46,086 nt of DNA from Flavobacterium sp. 9AF (GCF_902506265.1 NZ_LR733556.1:1982635-2028720), one strand, 5' to 3'. Positions 32,183 to 42,142 are shown, counted from the stretch's first letter. Notes: a model not told the origin generated them from the sequence alone. A program made the numbers and translations.

Positions 32183-32689
32183 ATGGAAAAAGAAATAGTT
32201 AATAAAGTGGCCAATAGTAAATTGGAAGTGTTTGATCTTGAGGATTTTTTTCCAAAAGAAGAAATCGTAATTCTTGATATTTCCAATTGGTTATTTGAAG
32301 GGTTTATTTTAAAAGAAAAAGAATTCCGTGACAACTTGAATAAGGAAGATTGGTCGACTTACAAAGATAAAGGTGTTATTTTATTTTGTAGTACTGATGC
32401 CATTTTACCTGCTTGGGCGTATATTTTAATTACCACTTATTTGCAGCCATTTGCGAAACAAATAGTTCATGGAGACAGTCAGGAATATATTTTATTCCAC
32501 TACCAGCGCGTTTTAGAAACCTTAAATTATTCCATTTATAAAGACAAGCCTGTTATTTTAAAAGGATGTTCTAAAAAAGCGGTTCCACAATCTATTTATA
32601 CGTTAGCCATACAAAAATTAATGCCAGTGGCTAAAAGTGTTATGTTTGGTGAAGCATGTTCAGCAGTACCATTATACAAAAGAAAATAA
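32183..32689 (+). CDS. DUF2480 family protein
   Basis: This 168-residue cytoplasmic protein belongs to DUF2480, a family restricted to Bacteroidota. Signature pieces are LDISNWLFEGFILKEKEFR, ALPAWAYILI-like (ILPAWAYILITTY) near residue 75, and the late ILKGCSKKAVPQSIY with a conserved Cys. The function is unknown. It follows the ABC exporter by nine bases. Association of this family with Fe-S genes is common in my memory of flavobacterial gene order, but that was not checked. Confidence 0.88.
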   Translation: MEKEIVNKVANSKLEVFDLEDFFPKEEIVILDISNWLFEGFILKEKEFRDNLNKEDWSTYKDKGVILFCSTDAILPAWAYILITTYLQPFAKQIVHGDSQEYILFHYQRVLETLNYSIYKDKPVILKGCSKKAVPQSIYTLAIQKLMPVAKSVMFGEACSAVPLYKRK

Positions 32690-32774
32690 AGTAATACATC
32701 TAAAAAACGCATCATTTGAACGAATTTTTCATTTATTGTTTGTAAGTTTTTATACCTTAATTGCTTAATTAAGT

Positions 32775-32782
32775 TAAATTTG
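32775..32782 (+). promoter_or_regulatory. Probable -7 box for the DUF3078 gene
   Basis: TAAATTTG matches the TAnnTTTG consensus, 26 bases before the ATG. The -33 box is not clear. Confidence 0.45.
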
Positions 32783-32808
32783 CACCTCAAATTCAAAACA
32801 AACAAAAA

Positions 32809-33720
32809 ATGAAAAAACTATTTCTATTATTATTAATCACTTCATTTAGTGCTTTTTCACAAAAAACAGAAGGAGAGCTAATTAATACAACCTCAGCAGC
32901 TGAAGCAAAAGCTAGAGACACCGTGAACATGGGTTGGAAAAAAGCAGGAAATTTTTTATTTCTTTTCAATCAATCTGCTTTTAACAATGAATGGCTTGGT
33001 GGAGGAACATCCAATATTGCAGGAAATGCAGGATTAAATTATGATTTTAATTATAAAACACCTGAACTGATTTGGGACAATAAATTTATTGCAGCCTATG
33101 GTTTAACCAAATTAAAAGGGCAAGAAACGACTAAATCAGATGATCGTTTAGAATTCACTTCCTTATTAGGAAAAAAGGCAAAAGGATATTGGTTTTATTC
33201 TGGATTTCTAAATTTTAAAACGCAAATGGATGCTGGTTTTGTGAAAGTAACTGATCCTGTTACAAGTAATGAAATATTAGTTAAGAATTCACATTTTTTC
33301 TCACCTGCCTATTTACAAGCTGGACCAGGTATGTTGTGGAAAAAAAGCGACAATCTAAAAGTGAATATTGCACCCGCTACTTCACGTGTTATTTTTGTAC
33401 ACAAGCATTTTACAGAATTGGGTTCTGCTTTTGGTGTAGAACAAGGGAAATCCTCTCGTTTCGAATTTGGAGCAGCATTGAATGCATATTATAAATTTAA
33501 TGTAATGGAAAATGTTTCTATGGAAAATATTTTAAATTTATATTCTAATTATCTTGATAATCCTCAAAATGTAGACATCGATTATCAGATGAATTTGGTA
33601 ATGAAAATTAATAAATATATATCTACAAATATTGCTTTTCAAGCCATTTATGATGACAATGCTATTGGAGCATTTCAAATTAGAGAAGTATTTGGCTTAG
33701 GATTTAATTATGGTTTTTAA
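32809..33720 (+). CDS. DUF3078 outer-membrane protein
   Basis: This 303-residue protein starts with the signal peptide MKKLFLLLLITSFSAFSQ. The typical DUF3078 block WKKAGNFLFLFNQSAFNNEW follows near residue 45, and later beta-strand repeats end in VFGLGFNYGF. This is an outer-membrane beta-barrel family of Bacteroidota without a known function. It has its own -7 box and is followed after 23 bases by a coiled-coil gene. Confidence 0.88.
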   Translation: MKKLFLLLLITSFSAFSQKTEGELINTTSAAEAKARDTVNMGWKKAGNFLFLFNQSAFNNEWLGGGTSNIAGNAGLNYDFNYKTPELIWDNKFIAAYGLTKLKGQETTKSDDRLEFTSLLGKKAKGYWFYSGFLNFKTQMDAGFVKVTDPVTSNEILVKNSHFFSPAYLQAGPGMLWKKSDNLKVNIAPATSRVIFVHKHFTELGSAFGVEQGKSSRFEFGAALNAYYKFNVMENVSMENILNLYSNYLDNPQNVDIDYQMNLVMKINKYISTNIAFQAIYDDNAIGAFQIREVFGLGFNYGF

Positions 33721-33743
33721 TTTTTCTAATAGGTATTACTGCT

Positions 33744-34685
33744 ATGTTAAAGAAAAATTCAAAAGTGGCCACATGGTCGTTAATATTGTCGATAATCACA
33801 ATGTTAGCATTAACTACAACCTTTTTATTGGCCAATACAAAATTGGGAAAGAATATTAATTTATTTGCCAATACGGAACTTCAATCAGATTTAGAAAAAT
33901 CGCGTGTTGAGATTGAGCGTTTAATTAAAGAAAAAGAATATTTAATGCTACAACTAAAAGAGCAACTTGAAAAATATAAAGCATTAGAAAATGAAAATAA
34001 TATACTCAAAACAGAACTAGAAGCAAAACATCAACAAATCGAAAATTTAATTCAAAAAATAGACTCCTTAGAAAAAGATGTTTCAAAATTAATGTCATTA
34101 AAAAATGAATTTACTAAGGCTAAAAAAGAATATGAAACCAAAGTAGTTGAAAACAAATCTTCTGAAAACACAAAAGTAATTGTTCAGAATAAAGAAAGTA
34201 AAACTACTATAGCCGAAGCTAGCTTTGTACCATCAGAAAAACAAACTTCAGTTTCAGTTTCACCTGTATCTACTATTATTAGAGATGATTATGATGATTT
34301 ACGCTTATTAAATTCTTCTGTTCAAACCTATCATAAAAAGAATTCAGGCGAAAAAAAATATGCAACCTCAGTCTCCAAAGTAAATAGTCTAGATTTAGAA
34401 TATACTTTATATTTAGATAAGAATAAAATTAGACGTTCCAATACTTTTTATATTCAAATTTTTGACACAAATAACAAGAATGTTGGAAAAACCAAAAGTG
34501 TTTTTATTGGTTCAAATGAATTAGTTTATAGTTTCATCTCATCTGTAGAATATGAAGAGGAAGTAAATCGTATTCATGAGGAATTTTCTACAGAAGGGCT
34601 AAACTTAGAAAAAGGTGTTTATTTTTTAAATATTTTTAGCGAAAGCGGCAAACTACTTTCTTCAAGAAGCTTTAAATTAGACTAA
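33744..34685 (+). CDS. Membrane-anchored coiled-coil protein, unknown
   Basis: This 313-residue protein has one hydrophobic segment at residues about 9-30. A long coiled coil follows (about 48-135), with heptads such as LEKSRVEIERLIKEKEYL. A Ser/Thr/Lys-rich linker follows, and then a C-terminal beta-rich domain (about 205-313) that ends in SGKLLSSRSFKLD. The layout suggests an inner-membrane anchor with a periplasmic domain. I do not recognise a family. It follows DUF3078 closely, and a strong terminator ends the unit. Confidence 0.78.
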   Translation: MLKKNSKVATWSLILSIITMLALTTTFLLANTKLGKNINLFANTELQSDLEKSRVEIERLIKEKEYLMLQLKEQLEKYKALENENNILKTELEAKHQQIENLIQKIDSLEKDVSKLMSLKNEFTKAKKEYETKVVENKSSENTKVIVQNKESKTTIAEASFVPSEKQTSVSVSPVSTIIRDDYDDLRLLNSSVQTYHKKNSGEKKYATSVSKVNSLDLEYTLYLDKNKIRRSNTFYIQIFDTNNKNVGKTKSVFIGSNELVYSFISSVEYEEEVNRIHEEFSTEGLNLEKGVYFLNIFSESGKLLSSRSFKLD

Positions 34686-34693
34686 AATATTGC

Positions 34694-34721
34694 AAAAAAC
34701 TGGATTTAAATCCAGTTTTTT
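34694..34721. terminator. Bidirectional terminator between convergent genes
   Basis: A perfect 28-base palindrome (AAAAAACTGGATTT and its complement) lies between the coiled-coil gene and hflX, with A and T runs on both sides. Confidence 0.92.
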
Positions 34722-34723
34722 GT

Positions 34724-35965
34724 TTATGATTCATTATCATCTATGGCTTCTTTATATTCGGGATACAGGAAATTATTATAGGGAAATCTAGTAATGTGTA
34801 TCTTTCTTACTGCTTCATACACTTTTTCTCTAAATTCTTCAAAATTAAGTTTATTTGTAGCAGAAATGAACAAAGTATTATCTTGTCCCATTGTATTCAT
34901 CCACGTTTGTTTCCAATCTTCAAGTGTAAAATGCTTGGTCGTTTTTTCAACGCTTAAATCATTTTCATCAAAATAAACTGGTCTAAAAGCATCAATCTTA
35001 TTAAAGACCATTATAGTAGGTTTATCATTGCTTTTAATGTCTTTTAATATTTCATTTACTGATGCAATATGATCTTCAAAATCTGGATGTGATATATCTA
35101 CAACATGTAACAATAAATCAGCCTCTCTTACTTCATCTAAGGTACTTTTAAAGGACTCAACCAATTGAGTGGGCAGTTTTCTTATAAAACCAACCGTATC
35201 GCTTAAAAGAAAAGGTAAATTGCGTATAACCGTTTTTCTAACTGTAGTATCTAAAGTAGCAAACAGTTTATTTTCTACAAAAACGTCACTTTTGCCAATA
35301 GCGTTCATTAAAGTAGATTTTCCCACATTGGTATATCCAACTAAAGCTACACGAACCATCGCACCTCTATTACTTCTTTGAACAGCCATCTGCTTATCGA
35401 TTGTTTTTATTTTTTCTTTCAATAAAGCAATTCGATCACGTACAATTCGTCTATCGGTTTCAATTTCAGTTTCTCCAGGTCCACGCATCCCAATACCTCC
35501 TCGTTGACGTTCTAAGTGAGTCCACATACCTGTTAAACGAGGCAATAGATATTGATATTGAGCTAATTCAACTTGTGTCCTTGCATAAGAGGTTTGTGCT
35601 CTTTGAGCAAAAATATCTAGGATAAGATTCGTTCTATCTAATACTTTACAATCATCTCCTAATTCTCTATTGATATTTTTCTGTTGTGATGGAGAAAGTT
35701 CATCATCAAAAATAACAGTTGTAATAGCATTATCTTTTACATAATATTTTATTTCTTCTAATTTTCCTGTTCCTACAAATGTTTTAGGGTTAGGTTTATC
35801 CATTTTTTGCCAAAACCGTTTCACCACTTCCCCACCAGCAGTATAAGTTAAAAACTCTAATTCATCTAAGTATTCTCTTAATTTTTCTTCATTCTGATTT
35901 TGGGTAACAATACCCACAACTATTGTTTTTTCAAAAACGTGATTTTCTTTTTCTAACATAATCAT
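34724..35965 (-). CDS. hflX: GTPase HflX
   Basis: HflX is a ribosome-splitting GTPase of the Obg-HflX group that rescues stalled 70S ribosomes under stress. The 413-residue protein has the HflX N-domain with VGTGKLEEI near residue 62, and the block GMRGPGETEIETDRR near 165. The G domain follows: GYTNVGKST (G1), DTVGFI (G3) and NKID (G4). Two ATGs (35965 and 35959) are possible; both give a plausible N-terminus. It is convergent with the coiled-coil gene and stands alone. Confidence 0.95.
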   Translation of the reverse strand: MIMLEKENHVFEKTIVVGIVTQNQNEEKLREYLDELEFLTYTAGGEVVKRFWQKMDKPNPKTFVGTGKLEEIKYYVKDNAITTVIFDDELSPSQQKNINRELGDDCKVLDRTNLILDIFAQRAQTSYARTQVELAQYQYLLPRLTGMWTHLERQRGGIGMRGPGETEIETDRRIVRDRIALLKEKIKTIDKQMAVQRSNRGAMVRVALVGYTNVGKSTLMNAIGKSDVFVENKLFATLDTTVRKTVIRNLPFLLSDTVGFIRKLPTQLVESFKSTLDEVREADLLLHVVDISHPDFEDHIASVNEILKDIKSNDKPTIMVFNKIDAFRPVYFDENDLSVEKTTKHFTLEDWKQTWMNTMGQDNTLFISATNKLNFEEFREKVYEAVRKIHITRFPYNNFLYPEYKEAIDDNES

Positions 35966-36003
35966 TCATTAACAATACAAAGGTAAAGATAATTTAATAT
36001 AAA

Positions 36004-36031
36004 AAAACGCTCAGAAATTCTGAGCGTTTTT
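36004..36031 (-). terminator. Terminator after the DUF5689 gene
   Basis: Arms 36004-36016 and 36018-36030 (AAAACGCTCAGAA and complement) are followed by a T-run on the minus strand, 22 bases beyond the stop at 36053. Confidence 0.88.
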
Positions 36032-36052
36032 GAATATAAAAATATATTAAAT

Positions 36053-37402
36053 TTATTGACCTAAGACACGAACATTATCAACTTCCCAATTAGTTGAAGA
36101 ACCTGATCCTGTACCAAGAGAAGTGTATTTGAATGCTATTCTTATATTATTTTGTCCTGCAAAGTTAGACGAAATATCAATTCCACCAGAAGATACAAAA
36201 CTTGAAAACGAACTAGAAGTAATTGTAGGGTAATTTGCTTGACTAGTATAGTCTATCCAAGTCGCACTATTAGGATTTCCTGTTCCTGTATAATTATTTG
36301 AAACTTTAACTTCCAATATTGGTCCAAGATATCTTCCAGCAGTCTCAAAAGTAAGAAAAGCCGTTGATATATTAGTTAAATCGATTACTGGGGAAATAAG
36401 CCAATCTTCATTTGGAGTAGTCGTTCCTCCATTAATATTAGCATAAGGTACATTTGGAGAACTCCCAGCAGAACTCAAACCCCAGACTTGACTAGGACCA
36501 GTAACACTGTATGCTATCCAATTAGGAAAATTTGTCGTAAATGTTTCTTGAAATATAATAGAAGGAACATACCTATCATTTGTTAATTGAACATCATTAA
36601 TAGTTCTAATCATTAATTGATAATCATTGCCATATTTTGTTAAAACTCCTCTGATTTTTCCATTACCACTAGGAATAGCATCACCTGCGAATGTTGCAAA
36701 TTCACTAGCTCTTAAAATTATGTTGTTACCAAATTTATCTTTAATTGTATGATTAGTTCCAGTCCATGTTGGAGAAGCATTTAAACTTCTATCAAAATAA
36801 GTATGCCCCAAAGATAAATCATCAAATTGAACATTCTCGAATTCTACCAAAGTGTGAAGGTATTGCAGATTATGCGCTTCATTAACACCTATGTGATGAA
36901 CTAGTTCTTCTTCATCCTTTTTATCACAAGAACGATAAATTTTATTTTTATATTTTTCTAAACCTATACGACCAATATCATTTCCAAATAATTGACCTAT
37001 TTGTAAATCATCCGTATAATCATCTTCCTTTGTATATAAATCTGTCAAATCGATATATACTTTACGACCAGGTTCATATATATTAAATAAATTATATTCA
37101 TCTACTGGAACAGTAAAACCATACTCATTATCGTTTGCATCAAAAGCAACCATAGATATTGTTTTGTAAAAATTACCGCCTTCATCTGAAGATGTTACAT
37201 AAGCTTCCAGTATATTTCCATTTGCTAAATCCCACAATGTAGGGGTTGTTGTTGCATTATCCGCTAATCCTTCAATATCAGTATTGGCTGTTTTAGTAAC
37301 ACATTCACCAGATAAATCAGGTGCATTATAATCATCTCCAGTAACACAACTTGAAAGTGTTACAATAAGGACAGTTGTTAAAATAAATTTTAATTTTTTC
37401 AT
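36053..37402 (-). CDS. DUF5689 lipoprotein with choice-of-anchor J domain
   Basis: This 449-residue lipoprotein has lipobox LSSC at about residue 19. Residues about 35-275 form a DUF5689 domain (NGNILEAYVTSSDEGGNFYK and, later, GVLTKYGNDYQLMIR). Residues about 285-449 form a beta-sandwich of the choice-of-anchor J type, with NEDWLISPVIDL and a C-terminal NWEVDNVRV. It is expected on the outer face of the outer membrane. It starts four bases after the stop of the smaller anchor-J lipoprotein and follows the TonB receptor, so it probably binds the same ligand. Confidence 0.9.
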   Translation of the reverse strand: MKKLKFILTTVLIVTLSSCVTGDDYNAPDLSGECVTKTANTDIEGLADNATTTPTLWDLANGNILEAYVTSSDEGGNFYKTISMVAFDANDNEYGFTVPVDEYNLFNIYEPGRKVYIDLTDLYTKEDDYTDDLQIGQLFGNDIGRIGLEKYKNKIYRSCDKKDEEELVHHIGVNEAHNLQYLHTLVEFENVQFDDLSLGHTYFDRSLNASPTWTGTNHTIKDKFGNNIILRASEFATFAGDAIPSGNGKIRGVLTKYGNDYQLMIRTINDVQLTNDRYVPSIIFQETFTTNFPNWIAYSVTGPSQVWGLSSAGSSPNVPYANINGGTTTPNEDWLISPVIDLTNISTAFLTFETAGRYLGPILEVKVSNNYTGTGNPNSATWIDYTSQANYPTITSSSFSSFVSSGGIDISSNFAGQNNIRIAFKYTSLGTGSGSSTNWEVDNVRVLGQ

Positions 37403-37405
37403 AGG

Positions 37406-38053
37406 TTATTTATTTTCAAAAACTCTAATATTATCTAATCTAAAAGTTGTAGTAGCTCCATTTGCTTTACTTCCTGTATATTTAAAAGCTATATATACGT
37501 TTTCAGAGGCTTGAAAATTTGCTAAATCAACAATTCCACTTGAAGTCCAAACATCATTTTCAGTTGGTAAAGTAACAGCTAACTCTTCCCAAGTAGCAGA
37601 ATGAATACCGCTTTCTAATCCATTAAAATTAGTCGAAATTAATATTTTTAACACAGCTGAATTAGCAAATCTAGTTTGGCAGTCAAAACTTAAACTTTCT
37701 GTAATAGGTGTTTCAGCAAAGTTCATTTTTGATGTAATCATCCATACCTCATCATCTGGACCAGTAGCACTAGAATAAAAAGATGAAAATTCAGCAAAAT
37801 TATTGCTAACTCCAGAAGTAGTGAAACTTTTTACATTCCAAACTCTATTAGTACCAGCAAAATTAACATTTAACCATCCCGTTGTAGCCGCTGCTACTTC
37901 ATTTGATCCACTTCCTGTGTCGCTGTTTTCATAATTTTCTCCAACTACAACTGGAATATAATCTGTAAAAACTGCAAAATCATCATCTTTAGTACAACTT
38001 AAAGATACTAAAGAAAGTCCTGTTATTAAAATAATTTTAAAATAGTTTTTCAT
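37406..38053 (-). CDS. Choice-of-anchor J lipoprotein
   Basis: This 215-residue lipoprotein has lipobox LSCTKDD near residue 20. The single beta-sandwich shows EVWMITSKMNF in the middle and the closing TFRLDNIRVFE, the same fold as the C-terminal half of the following DUF5689 protein. The two may stem from a duplication. It lies between the TonB receptor (12 bases upstream) and the DUF5689 gene, so all three form one operon. Confidence 0.85.
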   Translation of the reverse strand: MKNYFKIILITGLSLVSLSCTKDDDFAVFTDYIPVVVGENYENSDTGSGSNEVAAATTGWLNVNFAGTNRVWNVKSFTTSGVSNNFAEFSSFYSSATGPDDEVWMITSKMNFAETPITESLSFDCQTRFANSAVLKILISTNFNGLESGIHSATWEELAVTLPTENDVWTSSGIVDLANFQASENVYIAFKYTGSKANGATTTFRLDNIRVFENK

Positions 38054-38065
38054 AAAGCATTTTTT

Positions 38066-40849
38066 TTAAAAGTTAATATAGAAATTAACAAAGTACGTTC
38101 TTCCATAACCATAAAAATATTTAGTCCCAAAAGAAGGTGTTCCATTTGCTTGATCAGCAACTAAATCTGGATACGTAGCTTTTCTAGATTGTTCAAAGCC
38201 ACCTGTTTTATAAATTTCATCTAAAACATTGTTAATAGAAACAAAGAAACCAAATGTATTTCTGTTTTTAGAACTAATTCTCCACGACTTACCTCCTACT
38301 AAATTTAATAACATAAAATCATCAAACTTTTCTTGTTTTAAAACTCTTCTTACATTAGGTTCAGTGGCACCTGGATAACTATATCCTTGTGTGTTATTTG
38401 GATCAGAATCGATTATAAAATTATCTGTTCTCAAAATACTAGACACATCTACATAACCACCTGTTAAATAATTAATGTTAGCACCAATCCACCAAAAATT
38501 AGGATCTCTATATTCTAACCCAAAAGAGTATGCTTGTTCTGGTAATCCGGCTTGACGATAATTTTTTAGATATACAGTACCAAAATTTCTAACAGGATTA
38601 TGTCCTTCTGCTGCTCTACCATCATCATTAGTTATTAATTTGGCATTATCAGAATAAATATATTGTCCATAAGATGCAGAAGCTGTCGCTGTAATAGTAG
38701 TGTTAATTTTATATTCTAATCCCAACTCCGCTCCAAATGCTTGTTTATCTAATCCAGTAACAATTTCACTTACAAATGAGTCTTCATCTCCATCAGAATC
38801 ACCAATATTTTCAGCATAGTAGAAAGAAATCTCTGAACTATTTGATACTTTATTGTAAAATCCTGTTAATCGTCCTTTTAACTTTGGTGTTCTTATGATG
38901 TAACTAGCATCTGCTGCAACAATATTCTCGTCTGCTAAATCTGGTGTCAAATTATTGTTTAAACGCGCATTTGAAAAAACATTTCTCATTATTGGCGCTT
39001 TTGTCATATATAAACCATTAAAATCTAATAAATGACGACCGTTAATTTTATAGGTTAAACCTCCTTTAAAACCAAAATTTTCATAAGTAGTTGTATTACT
39101 TTTACCATATGAATTATTAGCATAAATTCCATTTCTGTATAAACCTTCTCTTTGATATTCTGTTCTAGAGAAAGATTGTGCTAAATAAAAATCAAATTTA
39201 TTGTAATTAAATTTAAATTGTGTAAAACCATCAAAAACAGTAGCAAATAAATTATAATTATAACCGTAAGCTTCATTTTCTCCCACTTGTCTATTTGGGT
39301 TGTTTAAGTCAGACTGACTATTGTTACCTGTATAAAACGGATCGATATCGGCAAAATAAGTTCCTCCCATTAAATCCAATAAGTTTTGGAAGTTATGCGA
39401 TTTTAATCTCTTAAAATTAATTCCAGCATTCATTGAAATGTGATCCGATAAACTAGTATTCAAAATAGAGTTTGCGCTCCATTGACTATCGTCTGTTCTG
39501 TCTTCATAAAGAACATATATACTTCTTCCTGGGAATCCAGAATTTTGATTTGCTATATACATTGCATTCCAATTGATTTGAGAATTTGCAATGAAATCAT
39601 TTCTAAAACCTTCAATTTCAACATCAGTATAAGTTCCTAAATTACTAAAATAACTAGGCAATTTTTTGTAATAAGTAGGATCAGGATTATTTCCATTTTG
39701 ATAATCTAATCTTGTATTACCAATTTTACCAGTTTGATAAGCAACATTTGTATTTAATGTCGTATTCTCGTTTATTTTCCAATAGTGAGATAACATATTG
39801 ATTGGTTCAGCAATATCTTTGTCTCTTGAATTTCTTTTATGACCATCTTGCCAACCCCAATAAGAATTGTATTTAACACCCATTAAATCTGTTACTTCTT
39901 GGGTATTTGGAGAAGATTTGCCTCTACTATTTTCAGCATAAATCGATGTAAAATTAATACTATGATTATCATTAAATTTCTTCTCAACACTTGCAAATAA
40001 AGAATTAGCACTATAATCCGTACCATCAAAATAACCTTCTTGAGCCCATCTTCTTGATCCCGAAACCACAAATGCCCATCCTTTTTCATTTAAGCCTGAA
40101 GCATGTGTTCCCATGGCTCTCCAGCTATAATTAGTATTTGTTCCAGACATAGTAACTCTACTTCCAGGTCGGTAATGAGATGCTCTAGTATCTATTTCCT
40201 GAGTTCCTAGTATTCCTCCAAATGTATATTCAGATGGCGCAGAACCCATTGTAAATTCTTGATTACGAGTTGCATCATTCAATCCACCCCAATTACTCCA
40301 TTGTGGTCTTCCATCATATAATTTATTCATAGAAATTCCGTTAATCATAGTTGTACCATATTGATTATCTAAACCTCTAATTCTAAAACGTGCTTGACCC
40401 CAGTTAAAAGCCGCAGCTTGCTGGTAGGTATCTCTTGATGATTGTAATAATCCTGAAGTACTTTCTGAACCAGTGTTGTCATCACCTAAATCATTTTCTG
40501 TAATAGTAACTAAGCTCAATTGTAATTCACTCGTTATGTCTTCTTCTAATACAATAGTTCCTAAATCAACATTTTGCCCAGAAGTAACTTCTAAAACAAA
40601 AGTTTGTGTCCTATATCCAGTAGAAGTAACCACAAGAACGGGTTCTCCATCTGGAATGGATTTAAAAGTGAAAATACCTTCTGCATCTGTTACTACAGAT
40701 TGGTTGGTACTTTGTATAGTTGCAACAACATTTTGTAGTGGTTTTTGTGATTTAGAATCAACAACTTTACCTTTTAAAGTACTGGTTTGTTGAGCAAAAA
40801 CAAAAACGGCTTGTAGCACTAATAATGTACTTAATACAAGTTTTTTCAT
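38066..40849 (-). CDS. TonB-dependent receptor
   Basis: This 927-residue outer-membrane transporter starts with signal peptide MKKLVLSTLLVLQAVFVFAQ. A carboxypeptidase-regulatory-like domain (about 23-110, LKGKVVDSKSQKPLQNV), a plug domain and a large C-terminal barrel follow. The C-terminus ends in the aromatic YGRTYFVNFYINF, as expected for barrel insertion. It heads an operon with two surface lipoproteins but lacks a standard SusD partner. With the divergent nuclease gene, its ligand may be nucleic acid or a phosphate compound; that is inference. Confidence 0.94.
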   Translation of the reverse strand: MKKLVLSTLLVLQAVFVFAQQTSTLKGKVVDSKSQKPLQNVVATIQSTNQSVVTDAEGIFTFKSIPDGEPVLVVTSTGYRTQTFVLEVTSGQNVDLGTIVLEEDITSELQLSLVTITENDLGDDNTGSESTSGLLQSSRDTYQQAAAFNWGQARFRIRGLDNQYGTTMINGISMNKLYDGRPQWSNWGGLNDATRNQEFTMGSAPSEYTFGGILGTQEIDTRASHYRPGSRVTMSGTNTNYSWRAMGTHASGLNEKGWAFVVSGSRRWAQEGYFDGTDYSANSLFASVEKKFNDNHSINFTSIYAENSRGKSSPNTQEVTDLMGVKYNSYWGWQDGHKRNSRDKDIAEPINMLSHYWKINENTTLNTNVAYQTGKIGNTRLDYQNGNNPDPTYYKKLPSYFSNLGTYTDVEIEGFRNDFIANSQINWNAMYIANQNSGFPGRSIYVLYEDRTDDSQWSANSILNTSLSDHISMNAGINFKRLKSHNFQNLLDLMGGTYFADIDPFYTGNNSQSDLNNPNRQVGENEAYGYNYNLFATVFDGFTQFKFNYNKFDFYLAQSFSRTEYQREGLYRNGIYANNSYGKSNTTTYENFGFKGGLTYKINGRHLLDFNGLYMTKAPIMRNVFSNARLNNNLTPDLADENIVAADASYIIRTPKLKGRLTGFYNKVSNSSEISFYYAENIGDSDGDEDSFVSEIVTGLDKQAFGAELGLEYKINTTITATASASYGQYIYSDNAKLITNDDGRAAEGHNPVRNFGTVYLKNYRQAGLPEQAYSFGLEYRDPNFWWIGANINYLTGGYVDVSSILRTDNFIIDSDPNNTQGYSYPGATEPNVRRVLKQEKFDDFMLLNLVGGKSWRISSKNRNTFGFFVSINNVLDEIYKTGGFEQSRKATYPDLVADQANGTPSFGTKYFYGYGRTYFVNFYINF

Positions 40850-40907
40850 AAAAAGAATAAAATTTAATTATAATTTAAACTTTAAGCGGTTTAAACTTAA
40901 CAGCCTG

Positions 40908-40915
40908 CAAATGTA
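40908..40915 (-). promoter_or_regulatory. -7 box for the TonB receptor operon
   Basis: On the minus strand TACATTTG matches TAnnTTTG, about 58 bases upstream of the receptor ATG. No clear -33 element was found. Confidence 0.4.
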
Positions 40916-40935
40916 TAACTTTTAATAATATTATT

Positions 40936-40943
40936 TACCTTTG
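40936..40943 (+). promoter_or_regulatory. -7 box for the nuclease-like gene
   Basis: TACCTTTG matches TAnnTTTG, 45 bases before the ATG at 40989. It lies 20 bases from the oppositely directed box, so the two promoters face away from each other and could share a regulator. Confidence 0.4.
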
Positions 40944-40988
40944 GCACCGATTTTGTAATAAAATTGATAATTATATAACATACATTTC

Positions 40989-42095
40989 ATGAAAATTAAA
41001 CAATTTTTAATCGCTTTTTTTGTGTTTTTCACAATAAATATGCTTTTTTCACAAGATAAAAAATTTAAAATTCATACAATAGCATTTTATAATTTTGAAA
41101 ATCTTTTTGATACGATTAATGATCCTATTACCTATGATGAGGAATATTTGCCAAACAAAGGTTGGACTTCTAAAAATTACAAGAAAAAACTTGACAATCT
41201 AAGTCGTGTTATTATTGAAATTGGTACAGATGAAAATCCTTCAAACTCTCCAGTGGTAATTGGGGCATGCGAAATTGAAAATAGACGTGTTTTGGAAGAT
41301 TTAGTAAAACATCCAAAACTTGTAAATAAAGGGTATAAAATTGTCCATTTTGACTCTCCCGACAAAAGAGGTATAGATGTAGCTTTATTATATCAGGAAA
41401 AATATTTTACTCCTGTGAGCTATACCAATATACCCCTTTACATCTATAAAGATGGCAAAAACAATGGCAAAAAAGATGAAAAGGAAAAAGAAGAAGAAAC
41501 AGATGACGCTTTACAAATAGAAGAATCCACTCAAAGAATTTATACGCGTGACCAACTTTTAGTAACAGGTTATTTAGAAGGTGAAGAAATCAGTTTTATT
41601 GTGAATCATTGGCCATCGCGTTCTGGTGGTGAGAAAAAAAGTAGCCCAAATAGAGAAGCTGCTGGTGCTTTAAATAGAAAAATTATAGATTCTTTATATA
41701 AAATTAATCCTAAAGCTAAAATTATTACCATGGGTGATTTAAATGATGATCCAACTAATAAAAGTGTTAAAAAAGGGGTTGGTGCAGTAGGTACTAAAGA
41801 AGAATTAAAACCTTTAGGTATATATAATCCTATGGAGAAAATGTATAAACAAGGTATAGGAACTTTAGGGTATCGTGATGCATGGAATATTTTTGACCAA
41901 ATGATGTTATCAGAACCACTAGTAAAAGGTGATTATTCAACATGGACTTATTGGAAAGCCAATGTGTTTAAAAAACCATATCTTATAGAAAATGAAGGAA
42001 GATGGAAAGGCTACCCTAAAAGAAATTCTAATGGCGTTCCTGGGTTTAGTGATCATTTACCGGTTTATACATATCTGATAAAGCAAATCAATTAG
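40989..42095 (+). CDS. Secreted endonuclease/exonuclease/phosphatase family protein
   Basis: This 368-residue protein has an N-terminal signal segment (IAFFVFFTINMLFSQ) and then the EEP fold. Catalytic-type motifs are FYNFENLFDT with Asn near residue 37, GACEIENR with the Glu near residue 95, VNHWPSRSGG, MGDLNDDPTN near residue 250 and the late SDHLPVY. This family includes DNase I-like nucleases and phosphodiesterases. It is divergent from the TonB receptor operon, which suggests joint use of extracellular nucleic acids or other phosphodiesters. The exact substrate is unknown. Confidence 0.9.
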   Translation: MKIKQFLIAFFVFFTINMLFSQDKKFKIHTIAFYNFENLFDTINDPITYDEEYLPNKGWTSKNYKKKLDNLSRVIIEIGTDENPSNSPVVIGACEIENRRVLEDLVKHPKLVNKGYKIVHFDSPDKRGIDVALLYQEKYFTPVSYTNIPLYIYKDGKNNGKKDEKEKEEETDDALQIEESTQRIYTRDQLLVTGYLEGEEISFIVNHWPSRSGGEKKSSPNREAAGALNRKIIDSLYKINPKAKIITMGDLNDDPTNKSVKKGVGAVGTKEELKPLGIYNPMEKMYKQGIGTLGYRDAWNIFDQMMLSEPLVKGDYSTWTYWKANVFKKPYLIENEGRWKGYPKRNSNGVPGFSDHLPVYTYLIKQIN

Positions 42096-42112
42096 AAAAG
42101 TTTAATATATAG

Positions 42113-42142
42113 AAGGTTAGTTGAAAAGCTAACCTTTATCTT
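42113..42142 (+). terminator. Terminator after the nuclease-like gene
   Basis: AAGGTTAG (42113-42120) pairs with CTAACCTT (42129-42136), with internal pairing in the loop, followed by a T-rich run. Confidence 0.75.
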
